From Vandiemenella viatica (Eukaryota; Arthropoda; Insecta; Orthoptera; Morabidae), in assembly GCA_031002005.1 (NCBI GenBank), contig JARYHS010006964.1:6200001-6264000 (forward strand): a stretch of DNA of 64,000 nt, in the 5' to 3' direction. Positions 44,363-54,294 of the stretch are shown in pieces. Both the position numbers and the translations under genes were made by a program. Each line of letters starts with the position of its first letter. Position 1 is the first letter of the stretch. The notes under the pieces were generated by a model. That model ran no database searches, was not told the DNA's origin, and saw only the letters and a program-made list of their open reading frames with translations.

Positions 44363-44373
44363 CACTGTTTTCA

Positions 44374-46045
44374 GTTACACCACCGATATGAATATTGCAG
44401 CCATCTGTTATATGTATGATTGTGCAAAATGAGAAACGTGTAAAACTGATAAAATATTAATTAAGTTGGAGCTAATCACATGCATTGAAGGTTGTTTATG
44501 CAAAATGTGCAGTAAATTCACTCCACCAACCAAGTTATATCATAAAAACATTGTTTCTTTATATATAAAAAAAAGGTATTGTCTACAAACTGCTACACGC
44601 GACCTTTTGTTGAAAGAGGCCAGTTTAAGATTTAATGTTGCTAAAACTACTGTTTTTTTTTGTAAAAACGATAAACTCCAGAATGATCGCTATAATTTTC
44701 CTGCAATCTTTAGAAGACTACTTATCACCGTAAATTGAGTAATTTTGGATCAATGGTTTATGAAATAAAGGCAAGAAACATCTTTCCTACGAATTTGCCA
44801 AATGCTGTTGAATACTACATAATAAATAAAAATTACATATGTTTTCAGAGTCGGCGTGTTGCCTGATTTTATTTTGAATCCATCAAGAACCCTTCAGTCT
44901 GCAGAAAACTCCTTTTAATTAATTATTTTTTGAACTTTATAATGGTGTTTGGGGAAAGTGAGAACTAAAGAATAGCGCAAATTACATTTATATATATATA
45001 TATATATAACGAGGCTGTGGACCAGTGAGTGATCTAGCCCTCAGGAGCTCCAGTTTCCATCCAGTAAATGATGAAGAGTTATGAGACACTGCGCATTTAT
45101 TTAACGATTGAACCAGTTGCTGTGATCCATTTTTTCCATTTTGTATTTCCTCCAAGTTGCTGGCATTATGTTCTTCAGGCTGACTGTCTAGGCAGAGCAC
45201 CTGGTTTACGAAACCAATTTACTGTCGGCGAGCGTTTTAGCTGCAGACACACTGTACTAGAGCCTTTGACGGATATTATCCACTGAATTCACACCCTCCA
45301 TTTTCCCACCCACCAGACTTAACTAATTTAATTATTTAAATGGACGCTGTTAATCTCAGCCCCGTCTGCAAGCATATTCTAATATAATTTCATATGCTTT
45401 ACATTTGACATCACATGACCTTAACAAGTAGACCATTATTACCTAAAAAAGAGAGAATATGTATTGAAGCACCTCGTTTCAAATGGAAAAGGAAATATAA
45501 ACACAAGAAATCTTAAAGGAGGGAATGAAATCGATTCTCATGCGAACAATTTGTACTGATTGGGATCTACTAAAAACCTCTTTTCTTTGATTACCGCAAC
45601 ACTATTTGCGAATATATTACACTACAAGAATAATTTGAAGTGAGGATAAATTAGCAAGAGATATGCTTCCACAATTCAGAAATTCAAAAACTACTGATCA
45701 AAATGTAAAATGCTGTTCCTCCAGAGCCATTTGTTTTTACCGATTAGCGTCTAATACAGAAGCTTATGCAAAAGAAACAACTGAGCCCTGCAGTAGAGAT
45801 ACAAACAAACCTGATAAGCGGTCGGATACAGTAAACTGGCCAGCGCGTTGGACTGACCACCCAGGGTGTATGGTACCTGACAGTTCTCTCCGTCTTACGT
45901 GCAGGATATCGATATTTGCTGAATGTTAGCACAAAGCCATAAACTGTCATAAATTTAGGCAAGCCTCCGTAGAACATTATAGCCACGACACGAAAAATAA
46001 TACACCTCAAGTTAGGTCCGTCAAACATTGCCGTATGCGTTCAGG
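44374..46045. other. Mostly unassigned AT-rich sequence
   Basis: Contains a TA microsatellite at about 44990-45008 and a possible helix-turn-helix relic (listed separately). The rest, including 45300-46040, shows nothing I can support. Confidence 0.35.
44560..44690 (+). pseudogene. Possible pogo/pipsqueak-type HTH relic
   Basis: A short frame reads ATRDLLLKEASLRFNVAKTT. The L-x-x-A-x-x-(R)F-x-V-x-x-(S/T)T pattern resembles the psq-type HTH at the start of Tigger/pogo transposases (there usually LREAAKKFNVPKSTL). It is short and has no other transposase domain around it, so this may be chance. Confidence 0.25.
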
Positions 46046-46048
46046 AAA

Positions 46049-46113
<65 letters not shown>
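46046..46113. repeat. A-tract followed by (TA)n microsatellite
   Basis: About 20 A residues followed by about 23 TA repeats. It could be the tail of an unrecognised retroposed sequence, but no body was identified. Confidence 0.9.
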
Positions 46114-46115
<2 letters not shown>

Positions 46116-46409
46116 GGTTGCGTGGCGAAAAACTATATTGCTGTACATTTGCTGTAACTACGCATACTGTTTATGTGTAAAACTTCATAAAACCTTCGGC
46201 TACGAAACTTAAACTTATTGGCTTGTAGCTAAAAGGTAAAAGACAAACTGCTCTCTGTACAAATTGTATAATGACACCTTTGCTCACTGTTCTTCGATTA
46301 CTGACCATATGCGGTCTTATGGGACAAAAATTACAAAAAAAAAATCTAATGTCGAAGAAGACAATTTTTCTTGTCACACAATTCTACGCCACTGAAGTGA
46401 CTACCAACC

Positions 46410-46806
46410 TCTTCGGGTCGCCATAAGTGAGCGTGCGCAAACTACGTGGCTTTGTTCAGGGGGGAAGGGATTGGTTAGAAGGCTACGCTGAGCTATGTTG
46501 GGGGGGGGGGGGGTGTTTCCAAGCAAGGCCACGTTCCTTTATTTTCATAACATTTTTACAGTAAAAATGGGGAACAGAACTCACAACAGTGTGTGAATAT
46601 TTATTTCCCTCAGTTAATTATATCTGTATGTAATTTACAATTGTCTGACTGGAGAAGGCAGTACAAAATGTTTTCTGGAATCAAAAGGGAAAAAAGCTAC
46701 GTGGAAAGGGGAGGGATAGAGGCCAAAGCTACGTAGGGCTACGTGGGAGGGGTGGGGGGTCCACAGGAGGCCAAACTGGAGCTGTGTGGTTTATGAACGC
46801 TCCCCA
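46410..46806. mobile_element. Possible MITE, G-rich with repeated GCTACGT motifs
   Basis: The segment is G-rich, with an uninterrupted G run near 46499-46512. ACTACGTGG, GCTACGTGG, GCTACGTAGG and GCTACGTGGG recur near both ends. The right end, read inwards, is GGGGAGCGTTCATAAACCAC, and the left end has GGTCGCCATAAGTGAGCG; these are only weakly similar. The base composition contrasts with the AT-rich flanks. No target duplication was fixed. Confidence 0.4.
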
Positions 46807-46814
46807 TAATTATA

Positions 46815-46900
46815 TAATCTGCTGACCACGGTAGCGTCTGACGTCCTGGGGGTCGCCTGTTCGAGCCCGGCCGATGGCATGGGTGATTATAAGCAAGCAT
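46815..46900 (+). repeat. Possible tRNA-derived SINE head fragment
   Basis: GGTAGCGTCTGACGTCCTGG followed by a box B-like TGTTCGAGCCCGGCC. It does not match the main SINE body of the window, and a cloverleaf was not established. Confidence 0.3.
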
Positions 46901-47035
46901 TGTCCACATATAGTGCTTTCTTTCATGCTATGATGATGACAACATGCAATAATGAATATAGATTAGACAAAAAAGTAAAACAAACGTTACTGGTTTGAAA
47001 AGCTATCGTTTGTACCGGAATTAGAGGAACTCTTA

Positions 47036-48035
47036 NNNNNNNNNNNNNNNNNNNNNNNNNNNNNNNNNNNNNNNNNNNNNNNNNNNNNNNNNNNNNNNNN
47101 NNNNNNNNNNNNNNNNNNNNNNNNNNNNNNNNNNNNNNNNNNNNNNNNNNNNNNNNNNNNNNNNNNNNNNNNNNNNNNNNNNNNNNNNNNNNNNNNNNNN
47201 NNNNNNNNNNNNNNNNNNNNNNNNNNNNNNNNNNNNNNNNNNNNNNNNNNNNNNNNNNNNNNNNNNNNNNNNNNNNNNNNNNNNNNNNNNNNNNNNNNNN
47301 NNNNNNNNNNNNNNNNNNNNNNNNNNNNNNNNNNNNNNNNNNNNNNNNNNNNNNNNNNNNNNNNNNNNNNNNNNNNNNNNNNNNNNNNNNNNNNNNNNNN
47401 NNNNNNNNNNNNNNNNNNNNNNNNNNNNNNNNNNNNNNNNNNNNNNNNNNNNNNNNNNNNNNNNNNNNNNNNNNNNNNNNNNNNNNNNNNNNNNNNNNNN
47501 NNNNNNNNNNNNNNNNNNNNNNNNNNNNNNNNNNNNNNNNNNNNNNNNNNNNNNNNNNNNNNNNNNNNNNNNNNNNNNNNNNNNNNNNNNNNNNNNNNNN
47601 NNNNNNNNNNNNNNNNNNNNNNNNNNNNNNNNNNNNNNNNNNNNNNNNNNNNNNNNNNNNNNNNNNNNNNNNNNNNNNNNNNNNNNNNNNNNNNNNNNNN
47701 NNNNNNNNNNNNNNNNNNNNNNNNNNNNNNNNNNNNNNNNNNNNNNNNNNNNNNNNNNNNNNNNNNNNNNNNNNNNNNNNNNNNNNNNNNNNNNNNNNNN
47801 NNNNNNNNNNNNNNNNNNNNNNNNNNNNNNNNNNNNNNNNNNNNNNNNNNNNNNNNNNNNNNNNNNNNNNNNNNNNNNNNNNNNNNNNNNNNNNNNNNNN
47901 NNNNNNNNNNNNNNNNNNNNNNNNNNNNNNNNNNNNNNNNNNNNNNNNNNNNNNNNNNNNNNNNNNNNNNNNNNNNNNNNNNNNNNNNNNNNNNNNNNNN
48001 NNNNNNNNNNNNNNNNNNNNNNNNNNNNNNNNNNN
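47036..48035. other. Assembly gap, exactly 1000 N
   Basis: A run of exactly 1000 undetermined bases separating the contig with copy A from the contig with copy B of the duplicated block. Confidence 0.99.
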
Positions 48036-48039
48036 TGCT

Positions 48040-48190
48040 AAAAACAATCATATTGGCAATAAATAATATTTCCATCTTTCTTCCCACCACCTCTCTGCCA
48101 CTATGTTGTTCCAGTCCTCTCCTGTCTTCTGTACACACTCCTCCACTACTTTCAGCCATCCATCTCATGGTCTTCCTTTGGGTCATTTAC
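48040..48190 (-). pseudogene. RTE-type LINE C-terminal scrap
   Basis: The minus strand contains GDW-like residues: ECVQKTGEDWNNIVAERWWE, preceded by PKGRP. This resembles the RTE ORF2 end (GRPR-RW-D-V..DLE-AG-W-DA..R-W). Very short and cut by the gap. Confidence 0.4.
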
Positions 48191-48239
48191 CATGCATCTC
48201 TTTATTGTATTTCACAGTACTTTTCTACACTACTTCAAC

Positions 48240-50606
48240 CTGGCTTTTACCAAAAAGAGGAAATTTGTGGCAGAAAGAACTAGTAAAACTGGGTTACCAC
48301 AGGTTAAAAATATCATGAGAAAGAAACCGTTTCTTACAGAATTACTGTAAACAAAACCAAGTGGATCAAAATTTTTCAAACTATGTTAAAAACTATAAGA
48401 AGATTTATAAAAAGAGTAATTCGACAAGCAAAAATTATGGCAAATGATAATTATATAAAAAACTCTTCCAACAAAACCAAAGCAATGTGGCATATTATTA
48501 GACAACAAACTGAAAGTACAAAAACTGAACGAAAGAACATCAAATTATGTACTGATAATTCAATAATAATTAGTGACCCCAAAGTTATAGCTGAAGAATT
48601 CAATAAATATTTTACTTCTTTGGCTGAAAAATTAATTAAAACAAACTAAAGATGTTCCCAGTCTTTCCACAATATCTAATGCTACAATGTATCTAACTGA
48701 AACGAACCCTGATGAAATTAAAAAAATCATAATGACATTAAAAATAGTTATTCATGTGGACTAGATGAGGTCCCAGATTTCATATTGAAAACCTGTTCTA
48801 ATTATGTAGCTGCCCCTCTGGCAAAGATTTTCAACATATCTGTACAAACTGGAACTTTTCCTGAAGTACTCCAAACTGCAATAGTGACTCCACTGTTAAA
48901 AAAAGGACCTCCTGATCAGTTGGCAAATTATAGACCTGTATCCCAATTAAGTGTTTTTTTTCATAAATATTAGAAAAACTCTTCCTTGACAGACTCCTTA
49001 AGTTTATCAACAAATATGCACCACTTTCTACCCAGCAACATGGATTCAGGAAAAATAAATCGACTCATACAGCAATCTTTGAATTCTTAAATTCTTTTTT
49101 AAAAGCTTTGGATGGAAATGATATAGCTGCAGGTATTTTACTAGACCTATCAAAGGCATTTGATGTAATAGATCATGGTATACTACTAACTAAACTGGAC
49201 AAAATGGGGATAAGAGGGAATGCAAAAAACTGGATAAAATCGTACCTTGAAAACCGTAAACAAAGAGTGTCTGTTGACTATGAAACAACATATTAGAAAA
49301 ATTGTACAAGGGAAAAATTTACCTCAGATGAACAGTTTGTTAAGTATGATGTATCCCAAGGTTCGGTGTTAGGACCTATTTTGTTTCTAATTTATATAGA
49401 TGATCTCACTAGGAATATCGATCCAAAAGATGAAGTTTCAGTTTGGCAGATGACACAAGTGTTTTACTCACCTCCCCAAACCTTAAAAATTTAGAATTAA
49501 CAGTTGAAAAACTGGTTTGACGCAAATAATTTAATCTTGAATGAGGAAAAAAACAGTGTGTTTGAATTTTTGGCTACCTCATTCTGCTAACAAAAACAAT
49601 ATTTAAGCAAACATAAGTGAAAAAGATCTAAAAAATGTAAATGAAACCAAATTCTTGTGATTATGGGTACAACAGAACATGAAACATGTTCACATAAGCA
49701 AATTAGATAAAAGACTGTCTACAGTGTGCTACGGACTAAGAATTCTTAGGGATACCACTAGTATTAGTACAGTATTGCAAGTATACTACGCTCATTTCCA
49801 CTCACTGGTCAGATATGGAATTATTTTCTGGGGTAGCTCATCACAAAGCACTGATATATTTAGGATGCAAAAAGAGCAGTGAGAACTATATGTCGCCTAA
49901 AAAGACTAGAATCGTGTAGAACTCATTTCATAAAGCTCGCCATTCCAAATGTTCCATGTCTGTACATCTATGAAATAGTTCTTTTCACAAGAGAGTACCT
50001 CCTAAGAAACAATAAACTTATAAAAAATGATATGGTACATAATTACCTCACTAGAGGACATTCAGACATCCACAAAACGTTTTGCAGGACTACTACATAT
50101 CAAAAAAGTAATTTTAAATTCGGGAATAACACTCTATAGTAAAATACCAGAAGAAGTAAAAAATGCTTCCTTTAGCTCATTTAAAATAAAACTAAAGGCA
50201 TTTCTAGTGAGGCACAGCTTTTACTCTATTAGTGAATATATGGACTCATAAAAAAAATGGGTTTTAGGATTCCTTCAAATTTTGTTTTCATCAACTTATT
50301 GTATTGTTAAATTCTCTTCGTGTACACTTGTTTTGTCATTGTATTATCAACCATGTATATCAGTATATTAAAAAAAATATTTTATGTTTCCTTCAAATTT
50401 TGTTTTCATCAAATATTGTATTGTTAAATTCTCTTCATGTACACTTGTTTTGTCATTGTATTATAAATCATGTAAGTCAGTCCCATTATCTCATAATAAT
50501 ATGTAACATCTAATCATCAAAATGACTTATCCAATGTCAAATGTGCACTTGTACTATAAATTGACTAAATGGATCAATAAAAAATCAGATCAATCAAATC
50601 AAATCC
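48240..50606 (+). pseudogene. CR1-like LINE ORF2, 5'-truncated and decayed
   Basis: Plus-strand pieces in order: VIRQAKIMANDNYIKNSSNK (pre-RT linker), EEFNKYFTSLAEKLIK, TPLLKKGPPDQLANYRPVSQ, QHGFRKNKSTHTAIFEF, ILLDLSKAFDVIDHGILLTK, SQGSVLGPILFLIYIDDL, LADDTSV (with a frame change), VYYAHFHSLVRYGIIFWGSS, RTICRLKRLESCRTHF and KIPEEVKNASFSSFKIKLKA. It ends in a 3' UTR with a duplicated 115 bp unit and an AATCAGATCAATCAAATCAA tail. It belongs to the same broad lineage as the CR1-like element at 29037-38268 but is a different family. The endonuclease is missing and several stops interrupt the RT. Confidence 0.83.
50272..50485 (+). repeat. Tandem duplication of about 115 bp in LINE 3' UTR
   Basis: CCTTCAAATTTTGTTTTCAT occurs at about 50272 and 50390. 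Each is followed by TGTTAAATTCTCTTC-TGTAC, ACTTGTTTTGTCATTGTATT and a similar end. The two units differ by a few substitutions and short indels. Confidence 0.85.
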
Positions 50607-51130
50607 CAAAGTCCAACCCCTCCTCCACGTGGTGGGAGATGGGCAACGGCATAAAGTAAGGGATTGCCTGTAGGGGTGAGGTACGGTGGGGATCTAGTGT
50701 GGCACATGACCAATACGGTAGCTGTGAAGGCCCTACAGGAACCCTGAAAAATGACAGCGAACGGGTGAAGCCATGACAGTCCTATGAATCCTGCAGTGGA
50801 TTGGAAAACAAAAATAAGTGAAATTCATGTATCATAAGTCATAAATATGGCACTTAAATCAAGTCAGATTTACATATCAAAAGACATAATTCTAAGGCAG
50901 CCGATAAGAGTGCCCATAAAATCGGAGGTAAGCTATATAAGAAGCCTCCATCTCATATAAAATTATTCTCTGAGAATAAATTCAAAATAGTAATAAAATG
51001 ATATTTATGTATTAAGTTATTATATAAACTTGATCAATTAAAAATTATTGTATATGAATGTACTTTTTTGGAATGTTCTGTATTTATAATGCAATTTAAT
51101 TTGCATGAACGTAAGGTCTTGACTTTGCTA
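50607..51130. other. Unassigned, with a GC-richer segment
   Basis: 50610-50815 is GC-richer than its surroundings (CCTCCTCCACGTGGTGGGAG, GGCCCTACAGGAACCCTGAA) and could be the 5' region of an RTE-like element, but no ORF follows. The remainder is AT-rich without features. Confidence 0.3.
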
Positions 51131-51309
51131 AAAACTTGTAATCTCAAGCTTACTGGAAATAAAAAATTATTATTATATCATATGCAAGAATTTACACTTA
51201 CGGAATTTACCATCAACACAGTTAACAAGTAGTCATTTGGGTATCCTAACTAAATCATGATTACATATTTCCATGAATAGATAACAACTAATACCTTAAG
51301 TAAGAATAT

Positions 51310-53535
51310 ACACAAACCTAGAAATTTCACACTCTCTACCTCTTGAATGGACTGGCCTGCAAATTTTATGTCTATATCAGGTGTTAATATGTGTGATGTA
51401 CTGAACTTGCATATACTGAGTTTTATCAAAGTTTAAAGACAAGCCATTAGCTGTAAACCATTTATTAATCAGTTACAAAGACATAATTTGAAAAATATTC
51501 TGTAGATAAATCTGGAAGTGTTTTTAATTCCTCTGTTTGTGTCATCTCCTAATTAACAAATTTTGAGTTTTTAGATGAAACACAGGGTAGATCATTTATA
51601 TATATATTAAAAACAATAGTGGCCCCAATATAGAACCCTGAGGTAGTCCACATAGGATTAATTTCCACTCAGAAAACAGTGGCACCTCTTAAGGCAGCCT
51701 TAAAATTCTCCATTGACACTTTCTGTTTTCTATTTAGAAGGTAAGAACTAAGCCATTTATTAACAATGCCATCTATACCATAATACTTAAGTTTCTGTAT
51801 CAGAATTTTATGATCTACACAGTCAAATGCTTTAGATAAGCCACAAAAAATTTCCACAGGAATTAATTGATCATTTACTCCTTCTAAAATAATTGTCAGT
51901 GAATGAAAATATAGCTTGTTCTGTTGAATGACCCTTTTGAAAACCAAATTGTGATTTAGTTAGAATATTATTATTTTCAAGGTGTTCATAAACTCTATTG
52001 TACATTGCTTTCTCAAAAACCTTGGAGAAGGCTGTTAGTAATGAAATTGGTCGGTAATTCGATACTTCTGCCTTATCTCCCTTTTTATCGAGTGGTTTAA
52101 CTACAGCATACTTAAGCCTTTCTGGAAAAGTACCCTCAATTAAAGATATAATTAAACAGATAACTTAGTATATTACTTAATTCTGTGTAGCACAATTTAA
52201 TTAATCTGCTGGAATATGCCATCATAACCACTTGAGTATTTGCTCTTAAGGGATTTGATATTTTTCTTATTTCTTCTGGAGTATCTAATTTTATAGACAT
52301 AGAGTTAAATTTTTCTTGGAAGCCTGTTTTGGCAAAATCCATACTGTGTGTCACTGAGCTATTAGCAGTCAACTTATCAGCAACAGATAAAAAATGTTTA
52401 TTAAAATTATCAGCAATTGAAAAATTAGATTCTACTGAATTTTCTTTGACAAAAATATCATTACTTGTTTGAATACTCTTTCCTGTTTCCTTTTTTACAA
52501 TGTCCCATATTGTCTTAATTTTATTTTCAGAATCATGAATTTTATGTTTGCAGTACATACTTTTGGATTGTTTAATAACCTTTTCAAGTATTTTGCAGTA
52601 CTGTTTGTAATGTGTTTTAACATTAGCATTCTCACTGTTCCTAGAGGCAATATACTAACTTCCTTTTATTAATGCATGATGTTCTAATGCCAATAGGTAT
52701 CCAAGGCTTTTGTTCTTTTTGAGAAGCACGACACTTTTTCAAGGGGAAGCAACTTTCAAAGTAATTTAATACAATGCTACTAAAAATGTTGTATTTTTCA
52801 TCCATACCTTGAGCACTGTAAACCTGTTCCCAGTTGTGGTATTCAGGCACTTTCTAAAACAAGTAACCGACTCATCATTTATTACACCCTGAAGTTTAAA
52901 GACACTTACTCTTAGTGCTAGTTCCTATTGAAGTAGCTATTGATGGTTAATAACTGGGCATCGTGATTCTAAAGTCCATTGATGGATGGCTTGATGGTAA
53001 AACTGAATTTTGAGGTATCTAGGAAAACATTGTCTATAGCTGAGTGACTATTATTCATTATTCTAGTTGGAAAATTAACTACCTGAGTTAAATTGAATGA
53101 ACTGACTAATGATTCTAACATGACTTTACAGGGTAAGTTATTTAGAAAATCTACATTAAAATCACCACATACAACTATTTTGACTTGTTTTCTGCTTAAA
53201 AATGTTAATAAGAGTTCAAACTGGTTCATAAAAACAGAAAAGTTTCCCGATGGCTGCTGAAAACTGCAACAATTTCTAACATAAGTGACAACTCCTCCTT
53301 TCTCCAAGTTCATTCTACAATAATGAGAGGCTAAATTAAAGTCAGTTACATTTGACATACCTATTCCTGAAGTTATGTGGTGTTCAGACAAGCATAAAAC
53401 ATCAATTCTATTGATATCATTTAATTCATTTATGTGGACTAGCAACTCATCCACTTTATTTGTTAACCCTCTGACTATTCTGATGTAATAAATTAATCCC
53501 TACACAATTTTTAATTGTGGTATCTGAAAACTCAT
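51310..53535 (-). pseudogene. CR1-like ORF2 copy B, C-terminus deleted
   Basis: The endonuclease region reads VCGDFNVDFLNNLPCKVMLE and SAIDNVFLDTSKFSF, with the same TAG in place of the SDH motif Ser codon region as in copy A. Then come NFNKHFLSVADKLTANSSV, FCGLSKAFDCVDHKILIQKL and the remaining RT blocks in shifted frames. A 1-base insertion follows the start codon (ATG AGT TTT CAG versus ATG AGT TTA GAT). At about 51310 the sequence jumps from the RT C-terminal region straight into the distal 3' UTR, removing the last about 200 codons and the minisatellite. Confidence 0.83.
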
Positions 53536-53583
53536 TATTGTTTAAACTAATTTCTTTTAAAACTCTCTGCCTAATACATGATC

Positions 53584-53756
53584 CTAATCTAAAAAAGGAG
53601 CTGCCCTAACAACATTAACAACAGGAATTTTTTCATGTAAACTTGTGGCCCCAATTAATTGTTTTGCTATGAGGTCTGAAAGAACCCCCTTCCCTCTACT
53701 ATTGAGGTGTAGGCCATGCCTAGTATAACCCCACCTATCAATAGCATCTCCAGGTA
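53584..53756 (-). pseudogene. CR1-like ORF1 C-terminus, copy B
   Basis: Reads PGDAIDRWGYTRHGLHLNSR, then KIPVVNVVRAAPFLD and a stop at 53586-53584. This appears to be the unaltered form of the ORF1 end: it keeps the 9 bases that copy A lost next to the R1 insertion and lacks the 1-base insertion. It carries the catalytic His block of the SGNH esterase. Confidence 0.82.
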
Positions 53757-53850
53757 TTATTTATTTATTTTCCCATATACAACATAGCCCAGCACCTAGT
53801 ATCTAATCTGGGCCCATATTTCCATACTTTTACATTTACATATATTTGTA

Positions 53851-53859
53851 TCTTATATA

Positions 53860-53892
<33 letters not shown>

Positions 53893-53912
53893 TTATATAT
53901 ATAAAATGTATT
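53851..53912. repeat. (TA)n microsatellite private to copy B
   Basis: TA repeats interrupted by CA and TT within the R1 3' UTR. The matching place in copy A (about 32868-32875) has only a short TATATTTGTATTAAC. Confidence 0.9.
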
Positions 53913-54294
53913 AACATATCAACAAAGAATGCAAGAAAATTTTGATTCAATTCCTATATCTATTACATCTACTGTTATTAAACAGCATGGGTACCACACC
54001 ACTACTACATCTACTAGTACTGCTATTGTCCCTAATATTACTACTATCATTACTACTACTAATACTACTATTACCACCACCAATTGACACAGCCGCACTT
54101 CGGTCCACTAATGTTCATTTTTTCTTAATGTTGAGTCCCCGGAACCGGCAGCAAAGTCAGCCGCCCAGGCCATCAAGAGTTGACCTCCTGGAATACAAAG
54201 ACGGCCCCAGCTGTCGCTCAGAAGACGGCCTGTCTGGAGCACACTGAAGTTCCTCCGACGATTGATGTTGCTCATTGTCGTAGGATATCTTCCG

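Noticed and set aside
45800..45900. TGGCCAGCGCGTTGGACTGA resembling a tRNA box A
   Set aside because: No box B follows at a suitable distance and no cloverleaf could be drawn.
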